Position numbers and translations under genes: made by a program. The notes under the pieces are model-generated. The model saw only the letters and a list, made by a program, of their open reading frames with translations. It did no database searches and was not told where the DNA came from. 64,000 bases of DNA from CAIWHR01 sp963816925 (lineage in GTDB: Bacteria > Pseudomonadota > Gammaproteobacteria > Burkholderiales > Casimicrobiaceae), in NCBI GenBank assembly GCA_963816925.1, contig CAWFMY010000027.1:248001-312000 (forward strand), in the 5' to 3' direction. Shown one piece after another: positions 42,189 through 50,667 of this stretch; the first letter of the stretch is position 1; each line of letters starts with the position of its first letter.

Positions 42189-43021
42189 ACGATCTCGTTC
42201 CTCCGGCTGCGCTGACGCCGGCGTCGTTCAAGTCGGCCTACAAGCCGATCTGGTGTCCCGGCTGCGGCGACTTCTCGGTGCTCTCCGCGCTGACCAAGGC
42301 GCTGGCGAAGATCGCCATGCCGCCCGAGCGGATCGCCGTGGTCTCCGGCATCGGCTGCTCGTCGCGCATTCCCGCCTACACGACCTGCTACGGCTTTCAC
42401 GGCGTCCACGGGCGGGCGCTGGCAGCGGCAACCGGGCTCAAGGTCGCACGGCCCGACCTCACCGTGATCGTCACCGGCGGCGACGGCGACGGCTACTCGA
42501 TCGGCGGCAATCACTTCCTGCACGCGTGCCGGCGCAACGTCGACATGACCTACATCGTGATGGACAACCACGTCTACGGAATGACCAAGGGCCAGCCCTC
42601 GCCCACCACCGAGCCCGACTGGGACTCGAAGCTTTCACCCGGCGGCACCGGCGTGCGCTCGTTTCATCCGCTCGTCATCGCGCTGGCATCCGGCGCCAAT
42701 TTCGTCGCGCGAGCGTTTGCGGGCGACCCGAACGGCGCGGCCGACATCATCACGCAGGCGATCCGCCATCCCGGCTTCGCGTTCGTCGAGGTGCTTTCGC
42801 CGTGCATCACGTTCCGGCCCGAGCAACGCGAATGGAAGCAGCATGCCCATCCTGCGCCCGTCGGCGCCACCGACGATCCGGCCCGGGCCGCCCGGCGCAT
42901 CATGACCGACGACGGCTTCAACATCGGCGTGCTCTACGCCGGCAGCCGCCGTCCGTATCCGGCCCACGTCGGCGAACCCGGCGAATCCCCTGCGAATCTG
43001 GAAGCGGAGTTCGAGCTATGA
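42185..43021 (+). CDS. korB: 2-Oxoglutarate:ferredoxin oxidoreductase, beta subunit
   Basis: A 278-residue thiamine-diphosphate subunit. PIWCPGCGDFSVLSAL near 22-37, GIGCSSRIPAY near 55, and TGGDGDGYSIGGNHFLHACRRNVDMTYIVMDNHVYGMTKGQPSPTT at about 97-142 bind ThDP, Mg2+ and an FeS cluster (the CPGCG and GCSS cysteines, with a later Cys in LSPCITF near 208). It pairs with KorA to oxidise 2-oxoglutarate with ferredoxin as acceptor. The start overlaps the korA stop, and its stop overlaps the start of the ferritin-like gene (ATGA). Confidence 0.88.
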   Translation: MNDLVPPAALTPASFKSAYKPIWCPGCGDFSVLSALTKALAKIAMPPERIAVVSGIGCSSRIPAYTTCYGFHGVHGRALAAATGLKVARPDLTVIVTGGDGDGYSIGGNHFLHACRRNVDMTYIVMDNHVYGMTKGQPSPTTEPDWDSKLSPGGTGVRSFHPLVIALASGANFVARAFAGDPNGAADIITQAIRHPGFAFVEVLSPCITFRPEQREWKQHAHPAPVGATDDPARAARRIMTDDGFNIGVLYAGSRRPYPAHVGEPGESPANLEAEFEL

Positions 43022-43644
43022 GTCGTGTCGCCACCCCTGCCCGCAAGCCCGCCGCGAAGCGTCCCGCGGCAAAAAAGAAAGCGGCAAGAACCGCCGCAAG
43101 AACCGCGGCCGATAAACCCGAAGCGCCCGCCGTCGTCGCGCCGCGCACGCTGACCGAATTCATGGCGCAGGCGTGGGAGATGGAGATCGAGGCGGCGCAG
43201 CGCTATTCGGATTTCGCCGACGCGATGGAGACGCACAACAATCCGGGCGTCGCGGCGATGTTCCGCACCATGGCGAACTACGAAAGCAAGCACGCCGATG
43301 AAATCATGGCGACCATGGGCTGGTCGGAATCGCCGCCGCTGACGCCGCGCAGCGGCACCTGGCCCGACTACGAGGCGCCGGAGACGACACCGGACGACGA
43401 GGTGCATTACCTGATGCAGCCGTGGCACGCGCTGCAGCTGGCCCTCGCCGCGGAGGAGCGCGCCGAGCGCTTTTTTGCGGAACTCGCGCGCGTCGCGACC
43501 GTTGCCGCGGTGCGTGCCGCGGCGCTCGAGCTGCAGGAAGAGGAGAAGACGCACGTTGCACTGGTCCGCGCCTGGATGAAGAAGGTGCCGAAACCCGACC
43601 GCGACTGGGCGGTCGACCCCGATCCCCCGAGCTACACCGACTGA
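43018..43644 (+). CDS. Ferritin-like / rubrerythrin-type protein with basic Ala-Lys tail
   Basis: A 208-residue protein. The first 40 residues are Lys, Arg and Ala rich (ARKPAAKRPAAKKKAARTAA), like histone H1-type or linker tails, and may bind nucleic acid. The rest is a four-helix ferritin-like domain with E-x-x-H ligand patterns: WEMEIEAAQRYSDFADAMETH at 53-73, ANYESKHADEIMATM near 85, ALAAEERAERFFAELAR near 140, and LELQEEEKTHVALVRAWM near 170. It could store iron or reduce peroxide. Translational coupling to korB suggests protection of this oxygen-sensitive enzyme. Confidence 0.7.
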   Translation: MSRVATPARKPAAKRPAAKKKAARTAARTAADKPEAPAVVAPRTLTEFMAQAWEMEIEAAQRYSDFADAMETHNNPGVAAMFRTMANYESKHADEIMATMGWSESPPLTPRSGTWPDYEAPETTPDDEVHYLMQPWHALQLALAAEERAERFFAELARVATVAAVRAAALELQEEEKTHVALVRAWMKKVPKPDRDWAVDPDPPSYTD

Positions 43645-43655
43645 CGGAGCTTCCG

Positions 43656-44051
43656 ATGCTGGCGCTGCTGCCCGAAGGCTGGGCGAAACCCGTCGGCTAC
43701 GCGAACGGAATCGCGGTCGATGCGGGCCGGATCGTCTTCATCGCCGGACAGGTCGGCTGGGATGCGCAACAGAAATTTCAATCGGAGGACGTCGCGCCGC
43801 AGTTCGACCAGGCGCTCGCCAACGTGCTCGCCGTGCTGGCCGAGGCGGGCGGCGAAGCGCATCATGTCTGCCGGATGACCGCGTACTGCTGCGACAAGCC
43901 GGGCTATCTTGCCGCGCGCCGCGAGCTGGGCGCGATCTGGCGCCGGCGGATGGGCACGCACTATCCGGCGATGAGCATGATCTTCGTCTCCGACCTCCTC
44001 GACAGCCCCGGCAAGATCGAGCTCGAGGCCACCGCGGTGGTGCCGGCATGA
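43656..44051 (+). CDS. RidA/YjgF-family protein
   Basis: A 131-residue single-domain Rid protein: GYANGIAVDAGRIVFIAGQVGWDAQQKF at 14-41, FDQALANVLAVLAEAGGEAHHVCRMTAYCCDK near 50-81, and YPAMSMIFVSDLLDSPGKIELEATAV at 103-128. The classic enamine deaminase arginine of RidA, near residue 105, appears to be replaced, since the FVSDLLD segment lacks it, so this may be a Rid1-7 subfamily member without deaminase activity. It lies in the korAB-ferritin transcript. Related Rid proteins are frequent in aromatic gene clusters; the role here is unknown. Confidence 0.75.
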   Translation: MLALLPEGWAKPVGYANGIAVDAGRIVFIAGQVGWDAQQKFQSEDVAPQFDQALANVLAVLAEAGGEAHHVCRMTAYCCDKPGYLAARRELGAIWRRRMGTHYPAMSMIFVSDLLDSPGKIELEATAVVPA

Positions 44052-44073
44052 CGGCGCAGACGACAAGCCCCCG

Positions 44074-44820
44074 ATGCAATTGAGGGGCAGAGTCGCGCTC
44101 GTAACCGGCGCCGCGCAGGGGATCGGTGCCGCGGTCGCGCGGTCGTTCGCCGCCGAAGGCGCCGACGTGGCCGTCGTCGATCTCGCCGCCGACCGCGCGG
44201 ACACTGTCGCCGCGGAACTCCGCGCGCTCGGGCGCGACGCGATCGGCATCGGCTGCAACGTGGCGAAGCGCGCCGACGTCGATGCCATGGTCGCCGCGGC
44301 GCACGCGCGCTTCGGCCGCATCGACATCCTGGTCAACAACGCCGGCATCATCCGCCCGGCGATGTTGCACAAGATGACCGCCGCGCAGTGGGACGAAGTG
44401 CTCGCCGTGCATCTGACCGGCAGCTTCAATTGCCTGCAGGCGGTCGCCCCGGGCATGATGGAACGACATTACGGGCGCATCGTGAACGTCACCTCGGCCG
44501 CCGGCGTGCTGGGCACGATCGGGCAGATCAACTACAGCGCAGCGAAGGCCGGAATCCTCGGTCTCACGATGTCGGCGGCGAAGGAGCTCGCGAAGCACGG
44601 CATCACCGTGAATGCGATCGCGCCGGGCGCGGCGACGCCCATGACCGAGACGATCCGCACCGACGAGCGCTTCAGGGACAAATACCTGGACCGGATCCCG
44701 CTCGGCCGCTGGGCCGAGCCCGCCGAGATCGCGCCCGTGTTCGTGTTCTTCGCCTCGGATGCTTCGGCCTACGTTACCGGCCAGGTGCTCGCCGCCGACG
44801 GCGGGATGACGATCCGGTAA
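44074..44820 (+). CDS. Short-chain dehydrogenase/reductase (FabG-like)
   Basis: A 248-residue classical SDR: VTGAAQGIGAAVARSFA at 10-26 binds NAD(P), DLAAD near 38 shows the acidic residue after the second strand that favours NAD, NNAGIIRPAMLHKM near 88, and the catalytic SAAG...YSAAK at about 140-157. It probably oxidises a 3-hydroxyacyl-CoA or reduces the matching ketone. After Oah, 3-hydroxypimelyl-CoA needs a 3-hydroxyacyl-CoA dehydrogenase, so this is a candidate, but SDRs are too diverse to be sure. Confidence 0.75.
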   Translation: MQLRGRVALVTGAAQGIGAAVARSFAAEGADVAVVDLAADRADTVAAELRALGRDAIGIGCNVAKRADVDAMVAAAHARFGRIDILVNNAGIIRPAMLHKMTAAQWDEVLAVHLTGSFNCLQAVAPGMMERHYGRIVNVTSAAGVLGTIGQINYSAAKAGILGLTMSAAKELAKHGITVNAIAPGAATPMTETIRTDERFRDKYLDRIPLGRWAEPAEIAPVFVFFASDASAYVTGQVLAADGGMTIR

Positions 44821-44847
44821 CGGTGCACGAAAGCCGCCGACCGCGTC

Positions 44848-45744
44848 ATGCTGCACTTCCTTCCTGCGCCCGTTCTCGGCGTCATTGCCGCGACCTTGCT
44901 CGGGCTCAATACGTTGTTCTGGTGCGTGCTGCTCTTTGCGCTGGCGCTCGTCAAGCTGGTCATTCCCGCGAGGCCCGTCCGCGCGGTCATCGACCGCGCG
45001 CTGAACGGGATCGCCACGCGCTGGGTCGCCGGCAACAGCGGCTGGATGCGCCTCACGCAGCGCACCGACTGGGACGTCGCGGGGCTCGATGGACTCGAGT
45101 ATCGCGCCTGGTACATGGTCAATTGCAACCATCAATCCTGGGTCGACATCCTCGTGCTCCAGCACCTGCTCAACCGGCGCATCCCGATGCTGAAGTTCTT
45201 CCTCAAGCGGCAGTTGATCTACGTGCCGGTCATCGGCCTCGCGTGGTGGGCGCTGGATTTTCCGTTCATGCGCCGCCACTCCGACGGCTACCTCAAGGCG
45301 CATCCGGAGAAGCGGTTCGAGGATCTCGACGCGACACGGCGCGCATGCCGGAAGTTCGCCCTGATTCCGACCAGCGTGATGAACTTTCCCGAAGGCACGC
45401 GCTTCAGGCCCGCCAAGCATCGGGCGCAGCATTCGCCGTATCGTCACCTGCTGAAGCCGAAGGCAGGAGCGATGGCATTGGCGCTCGCCGTGCTCGGCGA
45501 CAAGTTCGACGCGCTGCTCGATTTCACGATCGTCTATCCGGACGGCGCGCCGACCTTCTGGCAATTCCTCTGCGGCAACGTGCCGAAGGTCGTCGTGCGC
45601 GCCCGCCGGATCCCCATCCCGCGCGAGCTGCGCGAAGGCGACTACGCGGGGGACCCGAAATTCCGCAAGACCTTCCAGCGCTGGCTGCAGAACCTGTGGC
45701 AGGAGAAGGACGTGCAAATCGAAGCCATGGACGTCGCGAATTGA
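44848..45744 (+). CDS. 1-Acyl-sn-glycerol-3-phosphate acyltransferase-family protein (YihG-like)
   Basis: A 298-residue membrane-associated acyltransferase. One N-terminal hydrophobic helix (LGVIAATLLGLNTLFWCVLLFALALV) is followed by the PlsC motifs NHQSWVDILVLQHL near 93, the basic linker PMLKFFLKRQLIYVP near 113, and NFPEGTRF near 178. The spacing matches the YihG/long lysophosphatidic acid acyltransferases. Such enzymes place the sn-2 acyl chain of phospholipids. There is no evident link to aromatic catabolism; it is convergent with the thioesterase gene. Confidence 0.8.
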   Translation: MLHFLPAPVLGVIAATLLGLNTLFWCVLLFALALVKLVIPARPVRAVIDRALNGIATRWVAGNSGWMRLTQRTDWDVAGLDGLEYRAWYMVNCNHQSWVDILVLQHLLNRRIPMLKFFLKRQLIYVPVIGLAWWALDFPFMRRHSDGYLKAHPEKRFEDLDATRRACRKFALIPTSVMNFPEGTRFRPAKHRAQHSPYRHLLKPKAGAMALALAVLGDKFDALLDFTIVYPDGAPTFWQFLCGNVPKVVVRARRIPIPRELREGDYAGDPKFRKTFQRWLQNLWQEKDVQIEAMDVAN

Positions 45745-45786
45745 ATCGACGAACGGACGATTCAGCTTGGCCGGGCGGGACCGGCG

Positions 45787-46215
45787 CTAACTCGCCTTGA
45801 CCTCGAACCGCGCCAGCTTCCGGCGGAATTCCGGCGGGAACGGCACCGGCCGATGCGCATCCAGCGACGCGAGGACGACGACGAGCGTCGCGCGCACGCG
45901 CACTTCGTCGTGGGCTCTCGCATCGACCTCCAGCGTGAGCGAGCTGGTGCCGATCTTCTTCACGGCGAGCCGGAAGCGCAACACCTCGCCGATTTTCGAG
46001 GGCGACAGGAAGTCGCACTCGATGTGCGCCATCGGCACGCCGAGCCGCTCGACCGCGTGGAAGCTTCCGAAATCGACGCCGAGCCCACCGTTGAACCAAT
46101 CCTCGACGAGCTCATTGAACAGGACGAAGTACTGCGGGTAGAACACGATGCCCGCCGGATCGCAGTGGTGAAACCGGATCAGTTTGTCCGTTTCGAACGG
46201 CGCGGAAGTCGTCAT
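45787..46215 (-). CDS. 4-Hydroxybenzoyl-CoA thioesterase-type acyl-CoA thioesterase
   Basis: A 142-residue hot-dog enzyme with the 4HBT motif HHCDPAGIVFYPQYFVLFNEL at 15-35, where the Asp is the catalytic residue, and FLSPSKIGEVLRFRLAVKKIGTSSLTLEV near 68-96. This type hydrolyses aryl- or short-chain acyl-CoAs. In this setting it could drain 4-hydroxybenzoyl-CoA, benzoyl-CoA or dead-end CoA esters and protect the free CoA pool. It is the second of two minus-strand genes after the alpha/beta hydrolase, with a 31-base gap. Confidence 0.8.
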   Translation of the reverse strand: MTTSAPFETDKLIRFHHCDPAGIVFYPQYFVLFNELVEDWFNGGLGVDFGSFHAVERLGVPMAHIECDFLSPSKIGEVLRFRLAVKKIGTSSLTLEVDARAHDEVRVRATLVVVLASLDAHRPVPFPPEFRRKLARFEVKAS

Positions 46216-46246
46216 GGCTTTGCAAGTCCTCGAAGCGCAGGCGGCG

Positions 46247-47011
46247 TCACGACGACACGCGGTCGACGAACCGCCTGATCGCGTCCAGCACCGCCTCCGG
46301 CTGGTCCTTGTGCGGCGAATGCCGGCAATCCTCGAGCTCCACGAGCTCGACGTCGCGCACCTGCGCGCCGATGCGCCGCATCTGCTCCATCGTCCCGTAC
46401 TCGTCGTCCTCGCCCTGGATCGCGAGCACCGGGCACGCGATGCCCGGCAGGTACTCCTCGATGTTCCAGGCGCGGAAGTCCGGATGGAGCCAGATGTCGT
46501 TCCAGCCCCGGAAGGCCGAGTCGACGTCGGCGTGATGGCGCGCGAGCTTCGCGCGCAGGTCCGTCGACTCGTAGGCAATTTTTGCCGCGGCGATGCTCGC
46601 GACGGAGATGTCCTCGACCAGCACGTGCGCCGCCAGGGTGACGACAGCCGCCACCGGCCGGATCCGCGCGCCCGCGTGGATCAGCGCGATCGAGCCGCCA
46701 TCGCTGTGCCCGACGAGGATCGGCCGCGCGATCCCGATCTGGTCCAGCAGCCCGGGCAGCACGACGAGCGCCTCGTCGTGCATGTAGCGGACGTCGCGCG
46801 GCGCCGTCAGCGGGTCGGAGTCGCCGTATCCATAGCGCGAGTAGACGAGCGCGTTGCAGCCCGTCGCATGCGCGAGGCGGCCGGGAAAGTCGCGCCACAT
46901 GGCGACCGATCCGAGACCTTCGTGGAGCAGCACCAGCGTCGGACGGTTCGTCGCCGCGGTCGCGATCCGCTCGTATTCGATGCGATGCCCGCCCACATGC
47001 GCGAACGACAT
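46247..47011 (-). CDS. Alpha/beta hydrolase
   Basis: A 254-residue alpha/beta-hydrolase: LVLLHEGLGSVAMWRDFP near 27-44 is the oxyanion region, RYGYGDSDP near 59, VGHSDGGSIALIHA near 97-110 the nucleophile elbow with Ser, and an acidic residue and a His (DCRHSPHKDQPE) near 230 complete the triad. The lid region contains HADVDSAFRGWNDIWLHPDFRAW. It resembles enol-lactonase or C-C/ester hydrolases of aromatic clusters. One base separates its start from the livF stop, so it may be part of the importer operon. The substrate is unknown. Confidence 0.75.
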   Translation of the reverse strand: MSFAHVGGHRIEYERIATAATNRPTLVLLHEGLGSVAMWRDFPGRLAHATGCNALVYSRYGYGDSDPLTAPRDVRYMHDEALVVLPGLLDQIGIARPILVGHSDGGSIALIHAGARIRPVAAVVTLAAHVLVEDISVASIAAAKIAYESTDLRAKLARHHADVDSAFRGWNDIWLHPDFRAWNIEEYLPGIACPVLAIQGEDDEYGTMEQMRRIGAQVRDVELVELEDCRHSPHKDQPEAVLDAIRRFVDRVSS

Positions 47012-47012
47012 G

Positions 47013-47726
47013 TCAAACCCCGAGGTGCTTGTGCAGCAACTCCGGCTGCGCGCGCAGCGTCGCGCTGTCGCCCTCGAACACGACGCGCCCCTTCACGAGG
47101 ATCACGTTGCGGCTGGCGATCGCGGTGACCGCCGCGTGATTCTTGTCGACGATCAACGTCGCGATGCCATGCCCGCGGATGTCGTCGATGATCCGCCAGA
47201 TCTCCTTCGCGATCTGTGGCGCGAGACCTTCGGTCGCCTCGTCGAGGATCAGCAGGTCCGGATTGGTCATCAGCGCGCGGCCGATCGTCAGCATCTGCTG
47301 CTCGCCGCCCGAGAGCTTCCAGCCGCCGTGATCCAGCCTCTCGGCCAGGCGGGCAAAGGTCGCGAGCACGCGCTCGTACGTCCAGTCGCGGCGGCCATCC
47401 GGGCCCGCGCGCGCGGCCATGACGAGATTCTCGCGCACCGTCAGGTTCGGGAAGATGCCGCGGCCCTCCGGCACATACGCGATCCCCTTGCGCGCGATGA
47501 GGAAAGGTTCGGCGCCGGTCATCGGCGTCCCGCAGACGAAGACCTCGCCGTGCCGCGGCTTCACGATACCGAGCATGCTGCGGATCAGCGTGCTCTTGCC
47601 CATGCCGTTGCGACCCATCAGCCCGACCGTTTCGCCGCGATCGATGCGGAAGTCGATGCCGTGCAGGATGTGGCTCGCGCCGTAGTACGCGTGCAGCTCG
47701 CGTGCCTCGAGAATGGACTCGCTCAT
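47013..47726 (-). CDS. livF: Branched-chain amino acid-type ABC importer, ATPase (LivF)
   Basis: A 237-residue ATPase: Walker A GRNGMGKST near 38-46, Q-loop region, LSGGEQQMLTIGRALM near 139 as signature, LLILDEATEGLAP near 159 as Walker B, and the C-terminal GDSATLRAQPELLHKHLGV ending seen in LivF. It powers uptake with LivG, LivM, LivH and the binding protein at 50668. The adjacent benzoate-CoA ligase and box genes suggest benzoate or another aromatic acid as substrate, as in other aromatic degraders. Confidence 0.88.
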   Translation of the reverse strand: MSESILEARELHAYYGASHILHGIDFRIDRGETVGLMGRNGMGKSTLIRSMLGIVKPRHGEVFVCGTPMTGAEPFLIARKGIAYVPEGRGIFPNLTVRENLVMAARAGPDGRRDWTYERVLATFARLAERLDHGGWKLSGGEQQMLTIGRALMTNPDLLILDEATEGLAPQIAKEIWRIIDDIRGHGIATLIVDKNHAAVTAIASRNVILVKGRVVFEGDSATLRAQPELLHKHLGV

Positions 47727-47829
47727 GCCCGCGGCCTCCGAACGCGAGTGGTTTCGCGCGGAGTGGTCCTGTCGGCCGCCGCAATCGTTCGCGGACGCGC
47801 CCTTCGGGCCTTGGCTTCGCCCCGCTTCC

Positions 47830-48579
47830 TCATGCGTCCTCGCCCAGATACGCCTGCCGCACCGCGGGGCTCGCGCGGATCTGTTCCGGCGAGCCGCTCT
47901 CCAGGACCTGGCCGTTCACCATCACCGTGATCCGGTCGGCGACGGCGAACACCGCGTCCATGTCGTGCTCGACCAGCAGCAGCGCATGGTCCGGCGTGAT
48001 CTTCTTCAGGAGCTCGACCATCCGCGCTGCTTCCTCGGCGCCCATGCCCGCCAGCGGCTCGTCCAGGAGCAGCACGTCCGGGGCGGTGGCGAGCACCATC
48101 GCGATCTCGAGCTGGCGCTGCTCGCCGTGCGACAGCGCGGAGGCGGCCACGTCGGCACGGGCCGCGAGGCCCGCCGCGTCGAGCGCGCGCTGCGCCGCTT
48201 CGCGCACCGGAGCGAACGCGACCGCGTCGGACGCGACGTGCAGCGGACGCGGGATGCGCGATTGCGCCGCGAGCCGGCAATTCTCGAAAGCCGTGAACGC
48301 GAGGAAGATATTCGTCTTCTGGAAGCTGCGGCCGATGCCGATGCGCGAGCGGCGGTCGGGCGACAGCCGTGTTATGTCCTCGCCCTTGTAGCGGATGCTG
48401 CCGCCGGACGCCGGCAGCTCTCCCGACAGCAGGTTGATGAGCGTCGTCTTGCCGGCGCCATTGGGCCCGAGCACCGCGTGCAGCCGGCCGTTTTCGAGCT
48501 CGATCGCGACGTCGTTGACCGCCATCAGCCCGCCGAACCGCCGGGACAGACCGTGCGTGACGAGAATGGCGTCGCTCAT
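47830..48579 (-). CDS. livG: Branched-chain amino acid-type ABC importer, ATPase (LivG)
   Basis: A 249-residue ATPase with LGPNGAGKTT near 38, LSHGEQRQLEIAMVLA near 160 (a His in place of the usual Gly in the LSxGE signature), and VLLLDEPLAGMGAEE near 180. LivG proteins carry this GPNGAGKTTLINLLSG loop and the long C-terminal helix. A 103-base GC-rich gap without a gene separates it from livF, and 19 bases lie between livM and livG. Confidence 0.88.
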   Translation of the reverse strand: MSDAILVTHGLSRRFGGLMAVNDVAIELENGRLHAVLGPNGAGKTTLINLLSGELPASGGSIRYKGEDITRLSPDRRSRIGIGRSFQKTNIFLAFTAFENCRLAAQSRIPRPLHVASDAVAFAPVREAAQRALDAAGLAARADVAASALSHGEQRQLEIAMVLATAPDVLLLDEPLAGMGAEEAARMVELLKKITPDHALLLVEHDMDAVFAVADRITVMVNGQVLESGSPEQIRASPAVRQAYLGEDA

Positions 48580-48598
48580 GCGGCCTCGCCCCGCTCAC

Positions 48599-49555
48599 TC
48601 ATTCGTCGACTCCGCCAACCAGCGTGCGCTTGAAGCGCCCGGCAACGCTCGCGAGGCCGCCGGGCAGGAAGATCACGAGCGCGATGATCGTCGCGCCGAG
48701 CAGGAGCTGCCAGTGCGTCGTCACCGACGAGTAGATCTCCTCCAGCGCGACGAATGCGAACGCGCCGACGACCGCGCCGTACAGGCTGCCCTGGCCGCCC
48801 AGGATCAGCATCAGCAGGACGTTGCCCGACTGCTGCCACGACAGCAGCTCGGGGTTCACGAAGCCGAATTGCAGCGCCGACAGGTAGCCCGCGAGCCCGG
48901 CCAGCGCGCCGGCGATTCCGAAGCTCGCGAGCTTGTAGCGGTACACCGGAAACCCGAGCGAGCGCATCCGGTGCTCGTTGCTGCGGATGCCCTGCAGCGC
49001 GCGGCCGAACGGCGAGCGCAGCAGCATCCGCAGGAACAGGAACACGGCGACCATCGCCGCGAACACGAAATAGTAGACGTGCGTCGCGTTCCCGAGGTCG
49101 AAGGGCGTCACGCCGAAGATCGTGGCGACCGGCTTGAAATTCATGCTGATGCCGTCGGAGCCGCGCCCGAACTTCGTGTCGTGGAACACGAAATAGAACA
49201 TCTGCGCGAACGCGAGCGTGACCATGATGAAGTAGATGCCCTTCACCCGGACGACGAAGATGCCGACGGCCAGCGCGGCGAGCCCCGCGGCCGCGATGGC
49301 GACCGGCAGCGTGAGCCAGAGGTTGGCGGCCTCGTACTTCGGCGCGAGCAGGCCGAGCGCGTAGGCACCGATGCCGTAGTACGCCGCGTGGCCGAACGAC
49401 ACGAGACCCGTGTACCCCACCAGGAGGTCGAGCGACAGCGCGAAGATCGCGAGGATCATCATCTTGGTGACGAGCTCGGTGTAGAACGTCGCGCCGGCGA
49501 ACGGAAACAGCGCGAGCAGCGCAAGCGCGGCGACGAGGGCGATGCGGCTCTTCAC
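48599..49555 (-). CDS. livM: Branched-chain amino acid-type ABC importer, permease (LivM)
   Basis: A 318-residue permease with about ten hydrophobic helices: LSLDLLVGYTGLVSFGHAAYYGIGAYALGLL near 35-65 is the LivM hallmark, and SPFGRALQGIRSNEHRMRSLGFPVYRYKLASFGIAGALAGLAGYL at about 190-235 is the EAA-type loop contacting the ATPases. The start is taken at the GTG at 49555 (VKSRIALVAALAL). The frame stays open further upstream through a 155-base gap to livH, but that part is not membrane-like and has no start with a good ribosome site. Confidence 0.87.
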   Translation of the reverse strand: MKSRIALVAALALLALFPFAGATFYTELVTKMMILAIFALSLDLLVGYTGLVSFGHAAYYGIGAYALGLLAPKYEAANLWLTLPVAIAAAGLAALAVGIFVVRVKGIYFIMVTLAFAQMFYFVFHDTKFGRGSDGISMNFKPVATIFGVTPFDLGNATHVYYFVFAAMVAVFLFLRMLLRSPFGRALQGIRSNEHRMRSLGFPVYRYKLASFGIAGALAGLAGYLSALQFGFVNPELLSWQQSGNVLLMLILGGQGSLYGAVVGAFAFVALEEIYSSVTTHWQLLLGATIIALVIFLPGGLASVAGRFKRTLVGGVDE

Positions 49556-49710
49556 CGAAAGGAAACGTACATAGGTCTGCAGATGACAAGCGTAGCGAGC
49601 AGGGCCGGATGCAAGGCGGCCCGCAGCGAGGCCAGATAGTACACAAGGGTACAGCGAGGGCCGAGCGAGGACACAACGCAGCAGACGGCACGCACAGTAG
49701 CTTTGCATCG

Positions 49711-50577
49711 TCAGACCCGGCGAAAGAGGCCTTCGGGGCGCCACAGCAGGATCGCCGCCATCAGCACGTAGACGACCACACCCGCGGCTTCGGGAATCAG
49801 GACCTTGCCGAAAGTGTCGGCGAGACCGATCAGCAGCGACGCGACCAATGCGCCCCAGATCGAGCCGATGCCGCCGATGACGACGACGACGAAGCAGATG
49901 ATGAGCACGCCGGTGCCCATGCCCGGGTACACCGACGATACCGGTGCCGCGATCATCCCCGCGAAGGCAGCGAGTGCGACCCCGAGCGCGAACACGAGCC
50001 GGTAGACGAGGTTGATGTTGAGGCCGAGCGAGGCCACCATCTCGCGGTTCGACGCGCCGGCACGGATCATCATGCCGAGCCGCGTCTTCGCGATCAGCAG
50101 GTAGAGCAGCACCGCCAGCACGATGCACACCGCCGACATGAAGAGGCGGTACACCGGATACGACAGCGTGGCCGTCAGCGGGATCGACCAGTTGAAGATC
50201 TCCGGCACCGTGACGCCGTGCACGTCGTTGCCGACGATCAGGCTGCGGAGCTCCTCGAATACGAGGATGAGCCCGTAGGTGAGCAGCACCTGTTCCAGAT
50301 GGTCGCGCTTGTACAGGCGCGAGAACAGCATCCACTCCAGCACGATGCCGAGCGTCACCGAGAGCACGATGCCGACGACGATCGCCATGAACAGGCTGCC
50401 GGTGAGCGACGCCAGCGAAAACGCCATGTACGCGCCGATCATGTAGAAGCTGCCATGGGCGAGGTTGATGATGCCCATGATGCCGAAGATCAGCGTCAGG
50501 CCCGACGCCACCAGGAACAGCAGCAGCCCGTACTGGAGGCCGTTCAGGAGCTGGATCAGGAACGAATAGACGTCCAT
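49711..50577 (-). CDS. livH: Branched-chain amino acid-type ABC importer, permease (LivH)
   Basis: A 288-residue permease: FLIQLLNGLQYGLLLFLVASGLTLIFGIMGIINLAHGSFYMIGAYMAF at 6-54 is the classic LivH N terminus, and RLGMMIRAGASNREMVASLGLNIN near 168-191 is the cytoplasmic coupling loop. It forms the transmembrane pore with LivM. An intrinsic terminator lies between this gene and the upstream binding-protein gene, so permease expression should be lower than that of the binding protein. Confidence 0.9.
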   Translation of the reverse strand: MDVYSFLIQLLNGLQYGLLLFLVASGLTLIFGIMGIINLAHGSFYMIGAYMAFSLASLTGSLFMAIVVGIVLSVTLGIVLEWMLFSRLYKRDHLEQVLLTYGLILVFEELRSLIVGNDVHGVTVPEIFNWSIPLTATLSYPVYRLFMSAVCIVLAVLLYLLIAKTRLGMMIRAGASNREMVASLGLNINLVYRLVFALGVALAAFAGMIAAPVSSVYPGMGTGVLIICFVVVVIGGIGSIWGALVASLLIGLADTFGKVLIPEAAGVVVYVLMAAILLWRPEGLFRRV

Positions 50578-50600
50578 CGGTCGGCGAACGGCGCCCCATG

Positions 50601-50636
50601 AAAAACGCGCGGGCAGGCGAGCCGCCTGGCCGCGCG
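50601..50636 (-). terminator. Intrinsic (rho-independent) terminator between binding-protein gene and livH
   Basis: Arms 50606-50618 and 50624-50636 pair over 13 bases with one mismatch around a five-base loop, and on the minus strand five T residues follow at 50605-50601. It lies 30 bases after the binding-protein stop (50668) and before livH. Partial read-through here would give the usual excess of periplasmic binding protein over membrane subunits. Confidence 0.7.
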
Positions 50637-50667
50637 CAATCTTACATCGTTATCAGAGCTTGCAGCC

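Noticed and set aside
40386..43021. korAB as phenylglyoxylate:acceptor oxidoreductase to follow the Pad enzyme
   Set aside because: That enzyme has five subunits including a flavoprotein; here there are only a gamma-alpha fusion and a beta subunit, as in KorAB beside bcr genes.
49556..49710. Possible N-terminal extension of LivM through the gap before livH
   Set aside because: The added residues are Cys/Leu/Arg-rich, not membrane-like, and lack a start with a ribosome site; the GTG at 49555 gives the normal LivM length.
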